From the NCBI RefSeq assembly GCF_004193775.1, contig NC_041019.1, forward strand, positions 54,162,957 through 54,226,956: DNA of 64,000 nt. The letters are read 5' to 3'. Positions 25,401-39,150 of the stretch are shown piece by piece. The notes beneath the pieces were generated by a model. That model had not been told where the DNA came from. It searched no databases and saw only the letters and a list, made by a program, of their open reading frames with translations. Origin of the DNA: Glycine soja (taxonomy: Eukaryota; Streptophyta; Magnoliopsida; Fabales; Fabaceae). How positions within the stretch are numbered: position 1 is the stretch's first letter; every line of letters begins with the position of its first letter. The translations under genes were made by a program, and so were the position numbers.

Positions 25401-28400
25401 CATCAATATTCATAACAAATGTTATTTTAATTTTTGAATAAGATAAGTTTTATATAATAATTTACCTTTTTAATTTATTTATTAACTTTTTTTTATCATG
25501 TAAAATAATTTAGGACGACACGTATTTTGAAACATAAGAAGTATTAAGTAAAATAAATTTGATAGTTATTACAATAATTATCTTTAAAGCATTCACAACA
25601 ATTTTTCATTGGTTGATATTATGATAATATGTAAAAGTTAAATTCTTCTTACATTTACTCCATGATTGTAAATTTGCTATGAGGTTATTGGACGCATGTG
25701 GTAAACAGATATTGAAGGAATGACATCATAATTTTACACTGCAAAGCTTTAATTGCTTGGCTAAGAGGAAGGGAGAAAGATGCAATTGAATCATAACCTT
25801 TCAATTTTGCATGCATAGTGGATAGTGGACAATACGCAGTACCCACACACAAGAGCCCATTTAATTATGGTCAGTGAATGGTCATTCTCTCCGCGTATTA
25901 ATAGATTAGGAGAGTTCATGGAGCAAATAGAAAACAGTATATTGGTAAAAAATAATCCAAAGTGAAAGGGTAATTTCATTCTTCTCTTCTATATATTATT
26001 CTCATTAGACGTGGAATGCTTCAATAAATTATTAACAGAAAGTAGTTGTCTCACTTTACTAGAAATAATAGGAGTGAAATTTCTCCATCTTATATCTTTT
26101 TCCTCTCCATGGATTACAATGCAAGTTTATCATCATGTGCAATGTCCCACTTTCTTACAAGCTCATTAACGAGCATCCCATATTCTTTATCCATGCCTAC
26201 CCCACTACCCCATTTCCGTGTAGGCATTTTCTAGTTCTTAGAGAAGTAGCTAGCTAGTATATGAACTTTGCTAACGTTAACCCAACCAACACCAACATTC
26301 TAATTTGTAGTCATAATTAATGTCGTTACACTCTAACGTTATCCTTTGGGCCCTTTTATTTTTCTCCCACAAACATCCAAAATCATGGGTAACTTCCTAC
26401 AAAATTCGAGAATTATTGTATAGTATTTATTCTAATGAAAAACTAGAATCAAATAAAAGTTTCTACAATAAAATAATAGACAAAAACTACAATTAGTATC
26501 ATAAAAGAAATAATAAATTAAAAGTAACATAACTTCTTTTATTCAATTTTGTACTTAAGTTCTGTTTGGATAAATTTCTTATTAAGCACTCACAAGAAGA
26601 AGAAAAAAACCAATTGAACTTCTTTTATAAGTTAAGGTTAATTTATGTATAAGATAATTTATAGAAGTTATTACTTTAACTTCTCTAAAAGCTGATTTCA
26701 TTTCATATATAAACTAATTTTAACTGGTTTAATTTCATTTTATCTTCTTATTTTTTTCTCCTAAGTACTTATTGAAAAACTTAGTTAAAAATGACCTTAA
26801 AATACTATAATAATAATATGCACAACAATTTATAGGAAACAAACAAATAAAATCATGCACATTGCCTAATTTAATTTGCTCTAAATTCTAATTTGTTATA
26901 TAATAAATTCCCCTATTCCAAAAGACGACAAAGACCAAATTAGTGATATGGGTTGGTAAAAGTGAGGGAGGTTAAAAGGCAAGGAATGTGGAATAGGTGG
27001 CCCATGATTTGTAAGTGGTCTATTCAAAGAGGTCCACTATGAAGTAAATTGGGTTGTAGCACCTTGTAATAGTCCACATACCCTTATTATGGTTCTGACA
27101 TATCTACCTAATTGTCACTTTCAACTGCGCAAGTTTCAGAAAGTTGGAGTTAAAACCAGCTAAATATGAAAGTTGTGCTTAGAGAGATAACAGCTATTTG
27201 TGAGAAACAAGCATTAACAAGTGCTCCTATGGCCCTACATGCCTCTTTCCACACCATAGTAAAAACAAATGCCACAGGAACAAAGTTTAGAGTAGGGTTT
27301 TCAATCAACAAAAAAAAAATACACAAATTAATCAATATTGAATAAATTAGAGTGTATATATAATGTCATTATTGATAATGTAATGTCACTTCCACAACTG
27401 GCAATTTTGTTCTCGTGCTTCCAACCAATAATACAACAGGGATGCTTATTAAAAGATGCTACACTTATGATTGTTGTGCCTTAACCACCTGAATTATTAA
27501 TTTCCCCCCAATAGAACATCACACCCTCTTGCAAATTATCAATCAAGATCACACTGAAAGAGAATATACAATGAAGAAAAAACATTTCATCTCCAAATTG
27601 TACCATGAAGGAAATCTTTTCACTTGTACTCCCTCTTTATCCTCTCCACATAATGCGTATCCTTTTATAGATCATAGTTCGAGCGCTAAACTTACAGCCA
27701 AAAAATCCATAGTTAACGACAGAAAGTAATTTATAATTATTAATTTATGATGGCTAATATAATATACGACCCAAATCTCAAAAAGTAAGTGCATATATGG
27801 AAAAAAAAAATCTGAACAAATAGAATGAAATTGTTGGTTAATTGGTCCATACTAGATTATTAATGCTTAGATTAAAGTGACAATTGTCAAAATTTTAACT
27901 GTTTTTACCAATGACTAAGTTGTTGATAATTTTTAATGTTTATAGTTTTTTATAATAATAATAAATTATAATTATAATTTTTAATATATATTATATCATG
28001 TTATACTAAAATAAATAATAATATGAAGAAAACACTAAAAGCCTAAAGGCAGCTTGTCATAAACCTATCATGAAATCTATCAAACTTTTGATCATGACGA
28101 GGTAGTAGTGCAAACCTTAATATCTTCTATCGGATAACTGAGTGCGTTTACGTTTACGTTTAATATATGGATTTCTCGTCTTCTTTCATTAATATAATAA
28201 CTTTGATTTCTTGCATGATTGATAAATTGCTCAACCCTGTCCACTAATTTTTGCAGAAGACTACCTCTATCATGCATATCCTACTATAATTTGAAGGATA
28301 AGAATTAATCATATAAATTATCAAAGCTAGTTATTTTTTTTCTTCTATAAACATTCATATATCAATTTAACGTGATTTTATTTAACATCTTAATATTCAT

Positions 28401-31400
28401 GTACAATAAAAGTTCTGATTAGATTACAACAAACAATCTTAATATACTTTTTTTTACATATATAGAAAGGGATATGTGTGGGGGGAATATAACTTTTGTA
28501 GACAAAGATTAAATTAAGTGTGTACTTAGATTAGAAGAATTTATAAAAATTTTTTACTAGAACTTGATTTTACAAAGTTCATAATTAGTTGTATATTTTT
28601 TTAATAATGAATCATTTTAGATTTTATTCTTTAGAAAAAAAACTATCCTCTAAAGTAATCTTTACGCAAAACATACCTCGCCTATTTTTTTTCATATTAA
28701 AACAACAACCCCTTCATCTATTTTGATAATATGCTCACAATTGAAGAGAGTATATGTATACCACAAGAGACATATAAAGTATAAACATAAAAATAATTAC
28801 TAAACACTTGAGTCAAACCAAAAAAATACTTTAGATGAATGTTTTTTATATTCTGGTCCAACCCAAGCATATGTAGTGGCCGAAAGTGTAAGTGTTATTG
28901 TCTTCTTGAGTTGGTCAATACTTCACAATAATCTGTTTATCCTTTTTGGTCTTGGGATTGTCAAATTGTCATTAGGGTGAAAATTTGCTGGGCTCTTATT
29001 TACAATATAAGGATCAGTATCCAGCCCAATTGTAAAAGTTCCTAACCATGTAAGCAGATAGCTCTTTTTGCTCACCAGGCTTCTATCTTCTTCTTCTTTT
29101 TATTTATTAGTCAATGGCCCATTTGTTTCAATTTATATTTCTGACTTCAAGTGAATTTGGAAATATAATCATCTAACAAATGTAAAAAAATATATGATTC
29201 AAATTTGAACCCACGTTTTACCAACATGTATAAGTATAAGTAGAATATAGTTCGGATCACTTAAGCAATATTCTTAATTTGAGTTTTGTGAATAAAAAAT
29301 TATGATTAAAAGAAAAAATTCCACAAAATATAATAAGTCAATTTTTTTCTACTTATCCACAAAATTGATAGATAACATGATTAAAAAAAATCTCAGGTTT
29401 TGAGTAGCCCACTTCGAGGGCACATTTTACGCTTAGAGATTATATGGGCTTACCTTTCTCAGCAGATGTGGTAGTTACTATTAATATTTTTTTTATACAG
29501 CCAGTTACTATTAATGTACCTTATATTTAGAGTGTATATTCAATAAAAAAAAATTAATTACTTTAATTAGAATTTATTTGATTGATTTAAAAGTTTATTT
29601 GATATATGATTTTACCAACATTAGTATTTGGTCTGAGTAACACAAAATGAATATATATATATATATATATGAATTGATTGATTCTATGAGTACTTGAATC
29701 ATCATTACACTGAGATCCAAAAGTCGTAAAAAAGTTATACGATATTTTGGAGCAATGAGTCATTATTGTGTACGTTTGAAATAAATTGGGTTCCATGTGG
29801 ATATTTAGGCAAGCCACATGCGGGAACATGAGTACTGCACTTGGATTGCAACTACCCTTCCTTTTCCTTAGACAAAGCATCGATCACATTGAATGCAGTA
29901 GCACTTTAATATATACGTGACTATTTTTCTTAAAAGAAAATATATATTAAAATAAAGGTATATTTTTAATGAATAAAAATATATAAAAAGTTATAAAATT
30001 AAAATTAATCCAATGAACTTTTACTTTTAAAAGGAAAACATAAAATTAGACCAAACACTACCATAACTCCAAAAGTTGAAAAAAGAGAACTGTTAGTCAT
30101 TATAAAGAGTAATTTGTAATTGTCAGGAGGTCCTTCGAATTAATGAGGATTTATTCCATATTTAATAATTGTAAAAACAATCGTAGGAGATCAAAACATG
30201 AGTTCAATTTTTAAATTAAATTTATAATGAGTTCAATACTATACATGCATTGTGTAAAACAAATTCACTATCCATCAATAAAGAATAGTGAAAAATATAA
30301 TTTTTTAGACAATTAATGTAAAAGTTAATAAGTTTTTCATATGATAAGTTGTTATTAGATGATAAATACTATTCATATATAAACTATTCACTATTTTATA
30401 ATATACATTTTATAGTTTTAAATATTTAAAATAATAAGCTACATAAGTGGACAACTTTTTTGTTTAGTTGAACCTGAATTTAAAATCACCATATATAAGT
30501 GTGGGTGTGTGTGTGTGTGAAACCTCTTCTGGTGTGAGCATGCTATAATTCATGGAGACAATTACCACAGCAGAGTTCTATCTTCTATGATTAGTTGCAT
30601 GTGGATTGCACATGTCTTTGGTAATTATTGCTACTGGTGTTGATCCTGATTCATGTGTTGGAATCATGCAAGAATATCAACTTGGAACCTATTCTACATA
30701 TTTTGTTCATCAACAGGCCCACACCTTTGATGGAAGACAAAAATACGTCAGAAGGTTTAAAGGCAGAGTCGAATTATATGTCATCTGTCTCACCTTATAA
30801 GCGTGGCCAATCAGCTACAGAAATTTGCTAACTTTTTATTATTATTATTATTATATAATAAAAGGAGTTTTTGAAAAGGATAACTTTATATTTAAGATAA
30901 ATTCACATTAATTGCATCGATATAAGATAGCCTAACCATATGTGTGCTCTAGCGATAGGAGCGACATTTGAAGAAGGAAACCCCACATTTGCATTTTAGA
31001 TCATTGCACGGATTAAAATTTTGAACAAAAATTATGTGCTGATTCTCATAATTAAATTTAATAGTAAGAAAACTTTTGAGGCATTTTAGTTAAAACAAAT
31101 TCACATTGCACAAAACTTAAAATATACATTGTATATAAGGTTTAAGGTTTAACTATACATAAACTCTTTTGATTCATGTTGTAAGCATTGCGTGAATTTC
31201 ATGCCTTACTTTTTTGTCTTTTATAAGAGAATTAAGCGAATTAGATCACCGACAGTAAATTGAGTTAGGCAAATGAGATGTCAACGAATCAAGCACGAAG
31301 TTAAGAGAAGATAGTTTCACATGATAACTAAAACTAAAAGGACACATTCAAAATACCATTAAGATAATAGTATTTATTTCTTATAATTTATTTATTTTTA

Positions 31401-31937
31401 TGCATTTTGGTATTAGATTCAAATAAAAAATTATTAATCAATTAATTAGATACAAATAATTAATGTGTTAAAGTTAAAGTTAAATTGTTCGAGCAGTATT
31501 TAAGTTCGATTATTTACAAAAACAATTCTTGATCATATTTTATTTGTCTCTCGTAAAATTTCAAATTAATTAGAATATTTTTTTCTTGATAAACATCAGG
31601 ATTAAGCCAAAAAAAAAAAGTTTACCAAATGACAACCCGCCTAGCCTAAACGAGAAAAAGGGTTCATGCCAATGCTACCATAGAGAATTTGTACCTGCCT
31701 AACACACAAACCACTCAGTTGTCACAAACCCAATTCTCATAATTGACCCAACAATATCACTATCTTCCTCACTGAAAGCCCAATACCATTAAATGGATCA
31801 TAAATCAAGCTAGCAAGCAAACCAATTAATTAAAATACAATAAAATAAAATCAAAACGAAAGGATTCTTGATCAGAGGTTAGGTGAAACAAGAATAAAAT
31901 TAAAAAAGGGGCAGGTGAGGTGAAACAACCAATGGTT
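22414..31937. other. Long intergenic stretch without recognisable genes
   Basis: Open frames such as 23,223-23,504, 24,811-25,074 (minus) and 29,587-29,880 (minus) have no domain, signal or family resemblance I can name. 26,566-26,795 starts 'gtttggataaatttcttatt' and ends 'aagtacttattgaaaaac', the pattern of a small foldback element. Microsatellites occur at 29,651-29,670 (AT)n and 30,505-30,519 (GT)n, and an ATT run at about 30,837-30,855. Nothing else can be supported. Confidence 0.5.
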
Positions 31938-33266
31938 AAGAGCATCTTAATATCAAGTTTTTTAAGTTTTGTTAACTTTTTTGATAAATTTTGCAATGTC
32001 ACATAACTTTGGAAATTTCTCTAATTTTTTGTTCAAATAAAAAATTAAACTTTGTGATCTTAAATCTTTTCTTGTAAGTTTCACAATAGACTCATCTTTT
32101 AATATTTATTTACAATTTTTTAAAATAATCAAAACTAATTAATTGTATGTATTTTAATTATGAAAAAAAATTAACACAAAAATAGAAAATATATGAATGA
32201 CTAAAATATTTATCCATGAAAAAAATTTAACTTACAATAATATATAACATTGATCATAAAATAATACAAATATCGGCGTTGAGCAAGAAAAAATAAATTT
32301 CATCATTATTGTTACGAAAAAGTTTGAGAACTTTGAGAATTTTGGTTAGAAGAAGATTGATTATAAGTTATTGGTAGTGGTGGTAGTGACAAGTAGGGAA
32401 TGTAATGAAGAGGGAATTGAGAATTTTTGTTCATTATGGTGGTGGTTGTGGCAAGAAAGGAATCCAGGGAGAAGGATGTTACAAATTTTCATTTGAATGA
32501 GACATTTGATAATTTTGCAACAAATTGATATAAGTTTGTCAATTAAATTGATTTGGATATATTACGTATGTAAGAAGGAGAATGAGAATGAAAATTGGTG
32601 TGAAAAAATGGTGACCAATGACTAAATTTATAGGGGAAAAAATGCTGAAAATTGCAATAGTTCATAACAGTCCTTTTGTCATAGGCAACAATCCAATTTT
32701 TTTTCATCTATCAACTCCCCCTTCCCCCCAGCCTCTCCTTCCTCCCCTCTTTCTTTGTTCTTTATCGTGCCCCCCACCCCCACCCTCTCCTCCCTCTGTT
32801 GTGCCTCCCCACTCCCACTATTCCTAACATCCCAAACCCAACATCCCAGATCCATTAACAACAACAACACAAATTCAATCATCCCACAATCCCTTCGTCG
32901 CACCTCCCCACTCCCACCATTCCAAAGCCACCATGCATCCCAAATACATTGACAACAACAATATAGATTCAATCATCCCACCATCCATCTGTTGCAATGT
33001 TGGTTTGATCTTGACGGGGTGGTGCATCGAGACTCAAATTTGGTTGGGTGAGCGTCCACAGCGTGGAAGGGGAGAGGGTGGGGTGGCGTGGAAGACATTA
33101 AAATATCCTTTTTCGGAAGAAAAAAAAAGTGCAAATCTTGGTTGTTCTTGTAGAAGAACAAATCTCCACAGTAGAGATCAAGCCTCTTGCTCCAACAACA
33201 GATCTTAGCAGGATCAGATTTTGCATGGAAGATTAGCTTGTAAAAACACCTATTAGAGATGCTCTA
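31938..33266. mobile_element. Non-autonomous DNA transposon with AGAGCATCT termini
   Basis: The left end reads (TA)AGAGCATCTTAATA and the reverse complement of the right end reads (CT)AGAGCATCTCTAATA, giving inverted termini of about 15 bp around 1.33 kb. GAGCATCT termini are frequent in Tourist/PIF-Harbinger-type plant elements, so that superfamily is the best guess; no clean target duplication is seen. The interior has a pyrimidine-rich block at 32,700-33,000 with two diverged tandem copies of about 110 bp (each with 'cctccccactccca', a CAACAACA run and 'ttcaatcatccca'). No intact transposase is present. Confidence 0.5.
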
Positions 33267-33920
33267 GGGTGACAAATAGTATGTTTGGATTTTTTGTGAT
33301 TCAAGGAAGTTTCGGCGTCCCCCAATGTTATTTTCACGTTGTCAAATCAAATGTACAAAAGATGAATCAATTTATCATGACTCGTTTTCAACTCATATTA
33401 AGTGGATAGCACAAATTGACCCATTAGTAGAAGTGAGTTGAAAATCATAAGCTGTTCTATTTAGAGATGGGTTAATGACTACGAAATGAAGTTTAACAAT
33501 TCGATCCACAAACTCTCAATCAAAACTTGACAACTTGCCTAGAATCTGACCATACACTTGATTCCTAAAATCACTTTAGCACTTTTGGCAAATGACAAAA
33601 GACATGTTTATTTACATGATGGATGGAGTTTCGTTCAAAGCACCATTATGTGAGAAGCAAGGATTTCTTACTTTTGGTTGAGCGTGGGTTTGGGAAGCTC
33701 AAAACATAAAAACAAACATGCTAAAAGGCTTTGTATGTAGAGAGCATTTAACGTTAGTTTCTTCTCCAACTATTCCTCTAACGATACACGATAGAGTGAT
33801 GTTAATTAGCCACCAAACATGTCACCTTTTCTGCCTACAAATACAACCTCAAACCATTTCTCCAAATACATTTCATTTCATATATATAATTAGATATTAA
33901 TCTACTAGCTATTGATTTGG
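33267..33920. other. Intergenic DNA, nothing recognised
   Basis: No coding region or repeat boundary could be supported. Small open frames lack any family resemblance. Confidence 0.5.
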
Positions 33921-34225
33921 TGTTAGCATTACGGAAGAGGTACCAGAAGCAGTACCTGTAGCCTAAGAAGGTAGGCCCAAGAGGATCTCTACATGACCTG
34001 GCCACTTGAAGGACTTTGTGTAACCACAATAATGCTCTGCCATAAAAACCTGTCATAGGGATAGTTACAACAATGTTCAGACCAACTAGAAGCAGTTATC
34101 ATTCTGTTAAAATAGTTATCATTCAGTTGTAGTAGTTATCATTCAATTGTAGACATGCAATTGTATATAAAAGCTCTATGAATCAATGAATAAGACAGAG
34201 AAGAATTTTCAATACTTAGCTTTCA
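33921..34225 (+). mobile_element. Possible retrotransposon LTR relic
   Basis: Begins TGTTAGCATT and contains the near-tandem phrase 'agttatcattc' three times (34,094-34,145), then 'gcaattgtatataaaagctc' followed by 'tgaatcaatgaataagac'. A TATA box shortly before a 'tgaatcaatgaataag' leader is typical of copia LTR promoters. No matching second LTR, target duplication or tRNA primer-binding site is visible, so this may be a solo or truncated LTR with uncertain ends. Confidence 0.4.
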
Positions 34226-36650
34226 AAGGAGGCCTTGGTCCTCAAAACCAAATAGTGTAGTTTTTTCCCTCCCCTCTACTCCTATCATTTGGACATTAAA
34301 GTCTCTACAAGTAACACTATTTCTCCTAAAAAACGTTGCGAAAATCTCAATTAAACTCCTTCTCGTCTGGCTCATAACCAGGTGCTAATGCAACACACTA
34401 ATTGTAATTAAAAATTTTAATGCATGTTTATTCAAACAAAAAATGAATAAAGAAAATAAAATAAGAAAAAAAACACTACCAAATATGCTCAAACTTCATT
34501 AACTTGTCTGCTTAGCGATTTTAGAATCCTCTTATTCATAAAAGGCACAAATGACTAGCTTGCTCACTGACTTTTTATTAGCTACAATTACTTTCCTGCC
34601 AAAACAAATAAATTTTCCCGTGTGAAACTTTAGCCCTACACAACCTTATCGGGCCAATTATATGCACAAGTATTTCTCCATGATAGTATCTAGTTAAGCA
34701 TGTTAACAGGCAACAGCAAAAGTTGCACTACAGCACTAGTGATAAAAGTTTAGTACTATTTGGGGAAAATTTTCAATGCACTTTGTTTACATTTTGTTAC
34801 AGTTAACGTGTTTGTTTGCTTACTTTTTTATTTTGGCACGCATGCTCTTTGTCATGTATATCTAACCCTGCCTCTTTGTCAATGCAACTTTTTCCCTCCC
34901 TATTGTAATCGTGTCTTATGTCCTTAAGCATTTCAGTCATATAGCCCAATTCTTTCTTTTTTAGCGATTTTTCTTATAAGTTAAATTTAGACTAGTCGTA
35001 AAGCACGTACCCTTATGTCAGTAAAAAAAAATGCCCCGGATCTTCTAGTCTTTTGGCAAGTTTGTCTTGGAAATTTGCTTGATTTAATTTCAATTTACAT
35101 CCCAAATCGTATCATAGTATATAAAAAAACACTTATATCAATAATGAGTATAGATAAAAAAAAATTACAATTCTCATAAAATTATTTTGTTAAATGTAAA
35201 GAATAATAGTCGCTTTTAAAGAACAATAAAATAATAATGATATGTGCATGTACAAATGATTTGATACATGTACTTGATTTGAATAATAATCAGGCGCACA
35301 ACATAACAATGACTGAAGTACTAATGCAATAATGTGTTTTCTTACACGAGTTAGTAATTACTAGTATTGTTTTTTAAATCAGAAAAATGAATATTATTAA
35401 TACTGTTAATAAGTAATTACCAGTAGTAAATGTATGATAAAATCAAACAAAAACAATGGCGGTGAACTGAAAAGATATTATACAATTGCATATAGTGCAT
35501 TCCGCGCACATTAGTGAATTCGGCGCAGCTTGTTGCACATGCAGAGCTGACAGACAGGGAAAGGAAAGAGCAGATTTCATTTCATTTATTAATAAAGCAG
35601 AATCATTTGATTTCATTTTACCAGAAAAGAAAAAAGAGGAAGAAGAAATTATTTGATTTTTTAACATTTGATGAGTTGATGAAGCTTGACTTTCCTTATC
35701 TGTGTGGGCCCTTGTCCATTCCATTTTCAGTTTTTCACACCCAATTGCTGTTCTTCATTACCTACTTTTTAACTCTCACCATTCCTTTCTTGAATGCTCC
35801 TCTCTTATTCCACCGTCTATATCAGAAAAATCAGGAGTGATGTAAGGAATGCTCATCTGATTGTAACTTATAAGTAATGCTCGTATGAGGTCAAAGCTCA
35901 TAAAATTCAAAGAATAAGAAAGGATTGCCATAAAGATATGCAATTGTATTAATATGATTTGTTTTTATTTAGTTCAGAGACATAAATTTTCTTCCACACC
36001 CAATTAATTTTCCTCTTATTGAATCAGTTTCTTTTGGATAAATGATACCTTTATTTATAATTTTATGTTTAAGTTGGGAGTGGAACACTAAATACCCAAA
36101 TATCAATTCACTTATTTCAATAATTTTTTGTGTCGATATAATAAATGATTATAAAGATGTTTCTATTTATATCAGCGATGAGTGTCTAACAAAGTAATGC
36201 TTTACAGTCTAACATCTAATAATGAATTTCTCTTTTAGATTTCTGTAAACTCTCATAAATAAATTGTAAACTACTTTTTTATGATATTATGATTAACTCT
36301 TCAAATCCACCTTTAAAACAGAAAAATAGACAAAATCAAACATTTTTATTCAAACATTTTGTTTAGTAGATAAAAGTTAAAACCTTCCTGCTCTTCATCT
36401 TTTCTCATTTGGTTTTAGATACTTAAAATCAATACGAAATTAAATTAGATAATGCATATTTTTCTCTGCAAGTCTAAATGAATTATAGAAGCATGCGTGT
36501 TTTTGTAAGAGTGGTAGATTTTAGGAGCAGCAAACATGCGGTTATGTTGCAAGTTGCTTAGCCTTTTTCCTAATTAAATTCAATGCTTTGTTGTATAGAC
36601 CATACGATCCGATCTCACGTTAAATTTGCATAATCACCGTCATGATATTT
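34226..36650. other. Intergenic DNA upstream of the GASA gene
   Basis: AT-rich with no recognisable gene. Overlapping open frames on both strands at 35,443-35,840 show no family resemblance. The last few hundred bases are presumably distal promoter of the GASA gene. Confidence 0.45.
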
Positions 36651-36656
36651 GTGCCG

Positions 36657-36763
36657 ACACACGTGTCAGACATTGGTTGTCCACATAGAGGACAAGTTTC
36701 TACTCCTACATGCACCCAATAAATGTTGCATCTAATCCCCACCCTTCAATGTTTCTATAAATA
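36657..36763 (+). promoter_or_regulatory. GASA gene core promoter: G-box and TATA box
   Basis: A G-box/ABRE-like ACACGTGT palindrome (core CACGTG at 36,660-36,665) lies about 95 bp upstream of TATAAATA at 36,756-36,763. Transcription starting roughly 30 bp after the TATA box would give a leader of about 125 bp before the ATG at 36,912. G-boxes are bound by bZIP and bHLH factors and would fit hormone or light control; this is inferred from the motif alone. Confidence 0.65.
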
Positions 36764-36813
36764 CCCCACACATCAATTGCTTTTGATCCCAGCATCTCCT
36801 CAAACACAAACAT

Positions 36814-36905
36814 CCCTCTTGATTTGAAGGTTGTTTTGTGCTTATAGATAAAAGTTCTGCCAAATCAAGAGGGGTTTTCAGATCATAGTGTGTGTGTGTG
36901 TGTGT
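36814..36905 (+). promoter_or_regulatory. 5' UTR inverted repeat and (GT)9 tract of the GASA gene
   Basis: CCCTCTTGATTTG at 36,814-36,826 pairs perfectly with CAAATCAAGAGGG at 36,861-36,873, a 13-bp stem with a 34-nt loop. A (GT)9 microsatellite at 36,888-36,905 ends seven bases before the start codon. Both lie inside the predicted leader, so they could affect translation or vary in length between accessions. No function is demonstrated. Confidence 0.6.
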
Positions 36906-36911
36906 TAAACA

Positions 36912-38309
36912 ATGGCTAAGTTCTTTGCTGCTATGATCTTGGCACTCATTGCCATTTCCATGCTTCAAACAGTGGTTAGTCCTTAATGTCCAAGAACCAT
37001 ACACGTTTTACACACACCATTAATGTTTTTTGTTTGGTACCACTAATGTGTAGTTGCTAGATTTTGAAGGGTTCTTGGTTCTGAGTTCTTAGATTTGAAT
37101 GGCTTGATTTTTCAGGTTATGGCTGCTAATGAGCAAGGAGGCCACTTGTATGACAACAAGGTATATCCTTTACTTATTCTTCACTCTCTTGTCTCTCTTT
37201 CATTGTGGGGTGTGAAGAATGAAAAATGGGGTTTTGGGATTTTGATTTCTAAGGGGTCAACTAGTGCTGATTTAAGCTTCTTAATTGTGTTTTTCTTCAG
37301 AGCAAATATGGAAGTGGGAGTGTCAAGAGATACCGTAAGTAAAGTTCTTGTCTTCGTCTTCTCTTTTTATGGTATGATATAAAGCAATGTAGGGTGTCTT
37401 TGTTTTATCCCTTCAATGGCAGTTTTAATCCGTCGGCACAATTTCCGATAGATAGTTCTCTGGGTAGTAATGAGTTCTTGAAAGTACATTTGAAACTTGT
37501 TTAACGGAAATATAGACAAGCACGTAAATATTATGAGATTTCTCGAACTTTTTTGGACTTGAAAATGGTGGTGACACTGAGATTGGAAGAAGGAAAATTT
37601 TTAACTGCAAGTTTTTTATTTGACATTTAAAATTGATTTTAAATATATTTTCATATCATTATACATTAAACTAGAATCAAAATTAATTTTGCCTTCAAAA
37701 ATTAATTCAAATACACAAGCTCTTCCCAAAAGCTCGCAGAGCAGATCTTGGATTGTTGTTTTGTTATTATTTTTAGTTAAGACAAATTGTACTACCATTA
37801 TTTTGTACTTCTCTTGACAAAGGTCTGAACTAAAAAAACGGAAATATATTACTCCTATTTTTTTTATATAAATTGAAGGAAATTTGTAGTACTACTATTT
37901 TTTTATTAACTGTGACCCTAGTACACTAGTCTTCACAGTCAATTTTAGTTTGACCGTGGTCAATTTTTTTCCCGCAAAAGCTGCTTCTTTTGGAGTGTTT
38001 TGACTGATGTGTGAAAAGAGGCGAGTCAAATGGCTATTGAGTATTGTATTGACCATGATGCTTGATTTGTTTATTACCAATGCTATGAATATGTCTCACC
38101 TCTCTTTTGGGAATGTGATATGACCAGAATGCCCATCACAATGCTCGAGGAGATGTAGCCAGACCCAATACCACAAGCCCTGCATGTTTTTCTGTCAGAA
38201 GTGCTGCAGGAAATGCCTGTGTGTGCCCCCGGGGTATTATGGTAATAAAGCTGTGTGCCCTTGCTACAACAACTGGAAGACCAAGGAAGGAGGACCCAAG
38301 TGCCCTTGA
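36912..38309 (+). CDS. GASA: GASA/snakin cysteine-rich secreted peptide, GASA4-like (4 exons)
   Basis: A gibberellic-acid-stimulated (GASA/snakin) peptide precursor of 107 residues. Exons are 36,912-36,974, 37,116-37,160, 37,301-37,334 and 38,128-38,309; all three introns have GT-AG ends and the frame is continuous. Residues 1-24 (MAKFFAAMILALIAISMLQT...) form a signal peptide, with cleavage likely after VVMA. A short variable region (ANEQGGHLYDNKSKYGSGS) follows. The 60-residue GASA domain has the 12 invariant cysteines in family spacing (CPSQCSRRC ... CMFFCQKCCRKCLC ... CPCYNN) and the usual end KEGGPKCP. Members act in the apoplast or cell wall in growth, flowering, redox and defence responses, usually under gibberellin and other hormones. 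The MLQTVVMA signal end and the four-exon layout best match GASA4, but orthology needs a tree. Confidence 0.95.
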
Positions 38310-39047
38310 ACTTCAACTTCATCAAATTGTTGCTTTTCACTATATTTTTATCATCTCCCTTGGGCCAATTTAATGCACTAGCTTACTTTCCCAACTATTT
38401 TACCCGTCCTAACCAAATGCTCCCCTTTTGGTGGCACTCTACGATATATGTTTTTATGTATTTTGGTGTATCCTCCTTAGGCCTTGTTTGCCTTTAATGA
38501 GAGTGGTTATTAATATCAATATATCAACTATAAAACTTATTGCTAGCATATGGTATCTTGTCTTGGCCAATTTACTATTCATGATTCTAATTATGGAATG
38601 AATGGCGTTAATTCGTACTAATGATATATTGAATCGTTAAAATACAGAATTGGGTTGTTGAAAAATTGCCTAGTTATGACGTACTTTACATCATTACGAG
38701 AACACTAGTTAAATATAATTATTTCTGAACTACAAGCTCCCTATTTTTTTCTACTAGAAGAAGCTCAATATCTGTGATAGCTTTCGTGAAAGAGTTTGCA
38801 GCCATGACCTGAAAAAGGAACAGGAAAAAAGCCAATTTCGGCCTATACTATGTGATAAGGAAAAGTGATGCTCTTGCTCTGTAACAGACCCTTCTCAAAG
38901 TTTGAAGGCCCATTTAATTGAAGAAGCGTACTTTTCTTTTCTTATTTCTTTACAAAGTAAAGATACCACAAAAGTAAAAGGTGGTGACGGTGACCATGCA
39001 ACTAGATGAAGACCTGAAGGGATAAATTTCTAAGGTCTATAAAGGGG
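38310..39047. other. GASA 3' region and intergenic DNA
   Basis: The first 200 or so bases are probably 3' UTR; no canonical AATAAA stands out. Beyond that nothing is recognised. Confidence 0.45.
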
Positions 39048-39150
39048 TTGCTATTCTTATCCCTACCTTTTCTATTTACATCCCCATTAACAAAATTTTT
39101 AAAACATGAGAGGTGTAAATAGAAAAAGTGGAGGTGAGAATAGAAACTCC
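39048..39150. repeat. Imperfect fold-back (about 36-bp arms)
   Basis: The stretch 39,051-39,086 ('gctattcttatccctacc...') is the imperfect reverse complement of 39,111-39,147 ('...ggaggtgagaatagaaac'), separated by about 24 bases. The core GTAAATAGAAAA is shared exactly. This could be a very small fold-back element. A related 'aggtgtaaatagaaag' string occurs near 40,545. Confidence 0.5.

Noticed and set aside
33921..34260. A complete copia retrotransposon at this position
   Set aside because: Only one LTR-like promoter region is visible; no primer-binding site, coding domain or second LTR was found.
37095..37382. 95-residue plus-strand open frame across GASA exons 2 and 3
   Set aside because: It reads through two introns that have clear GT-AG borders; the spliced frame gives the 12-cysteine GASA domain instead.
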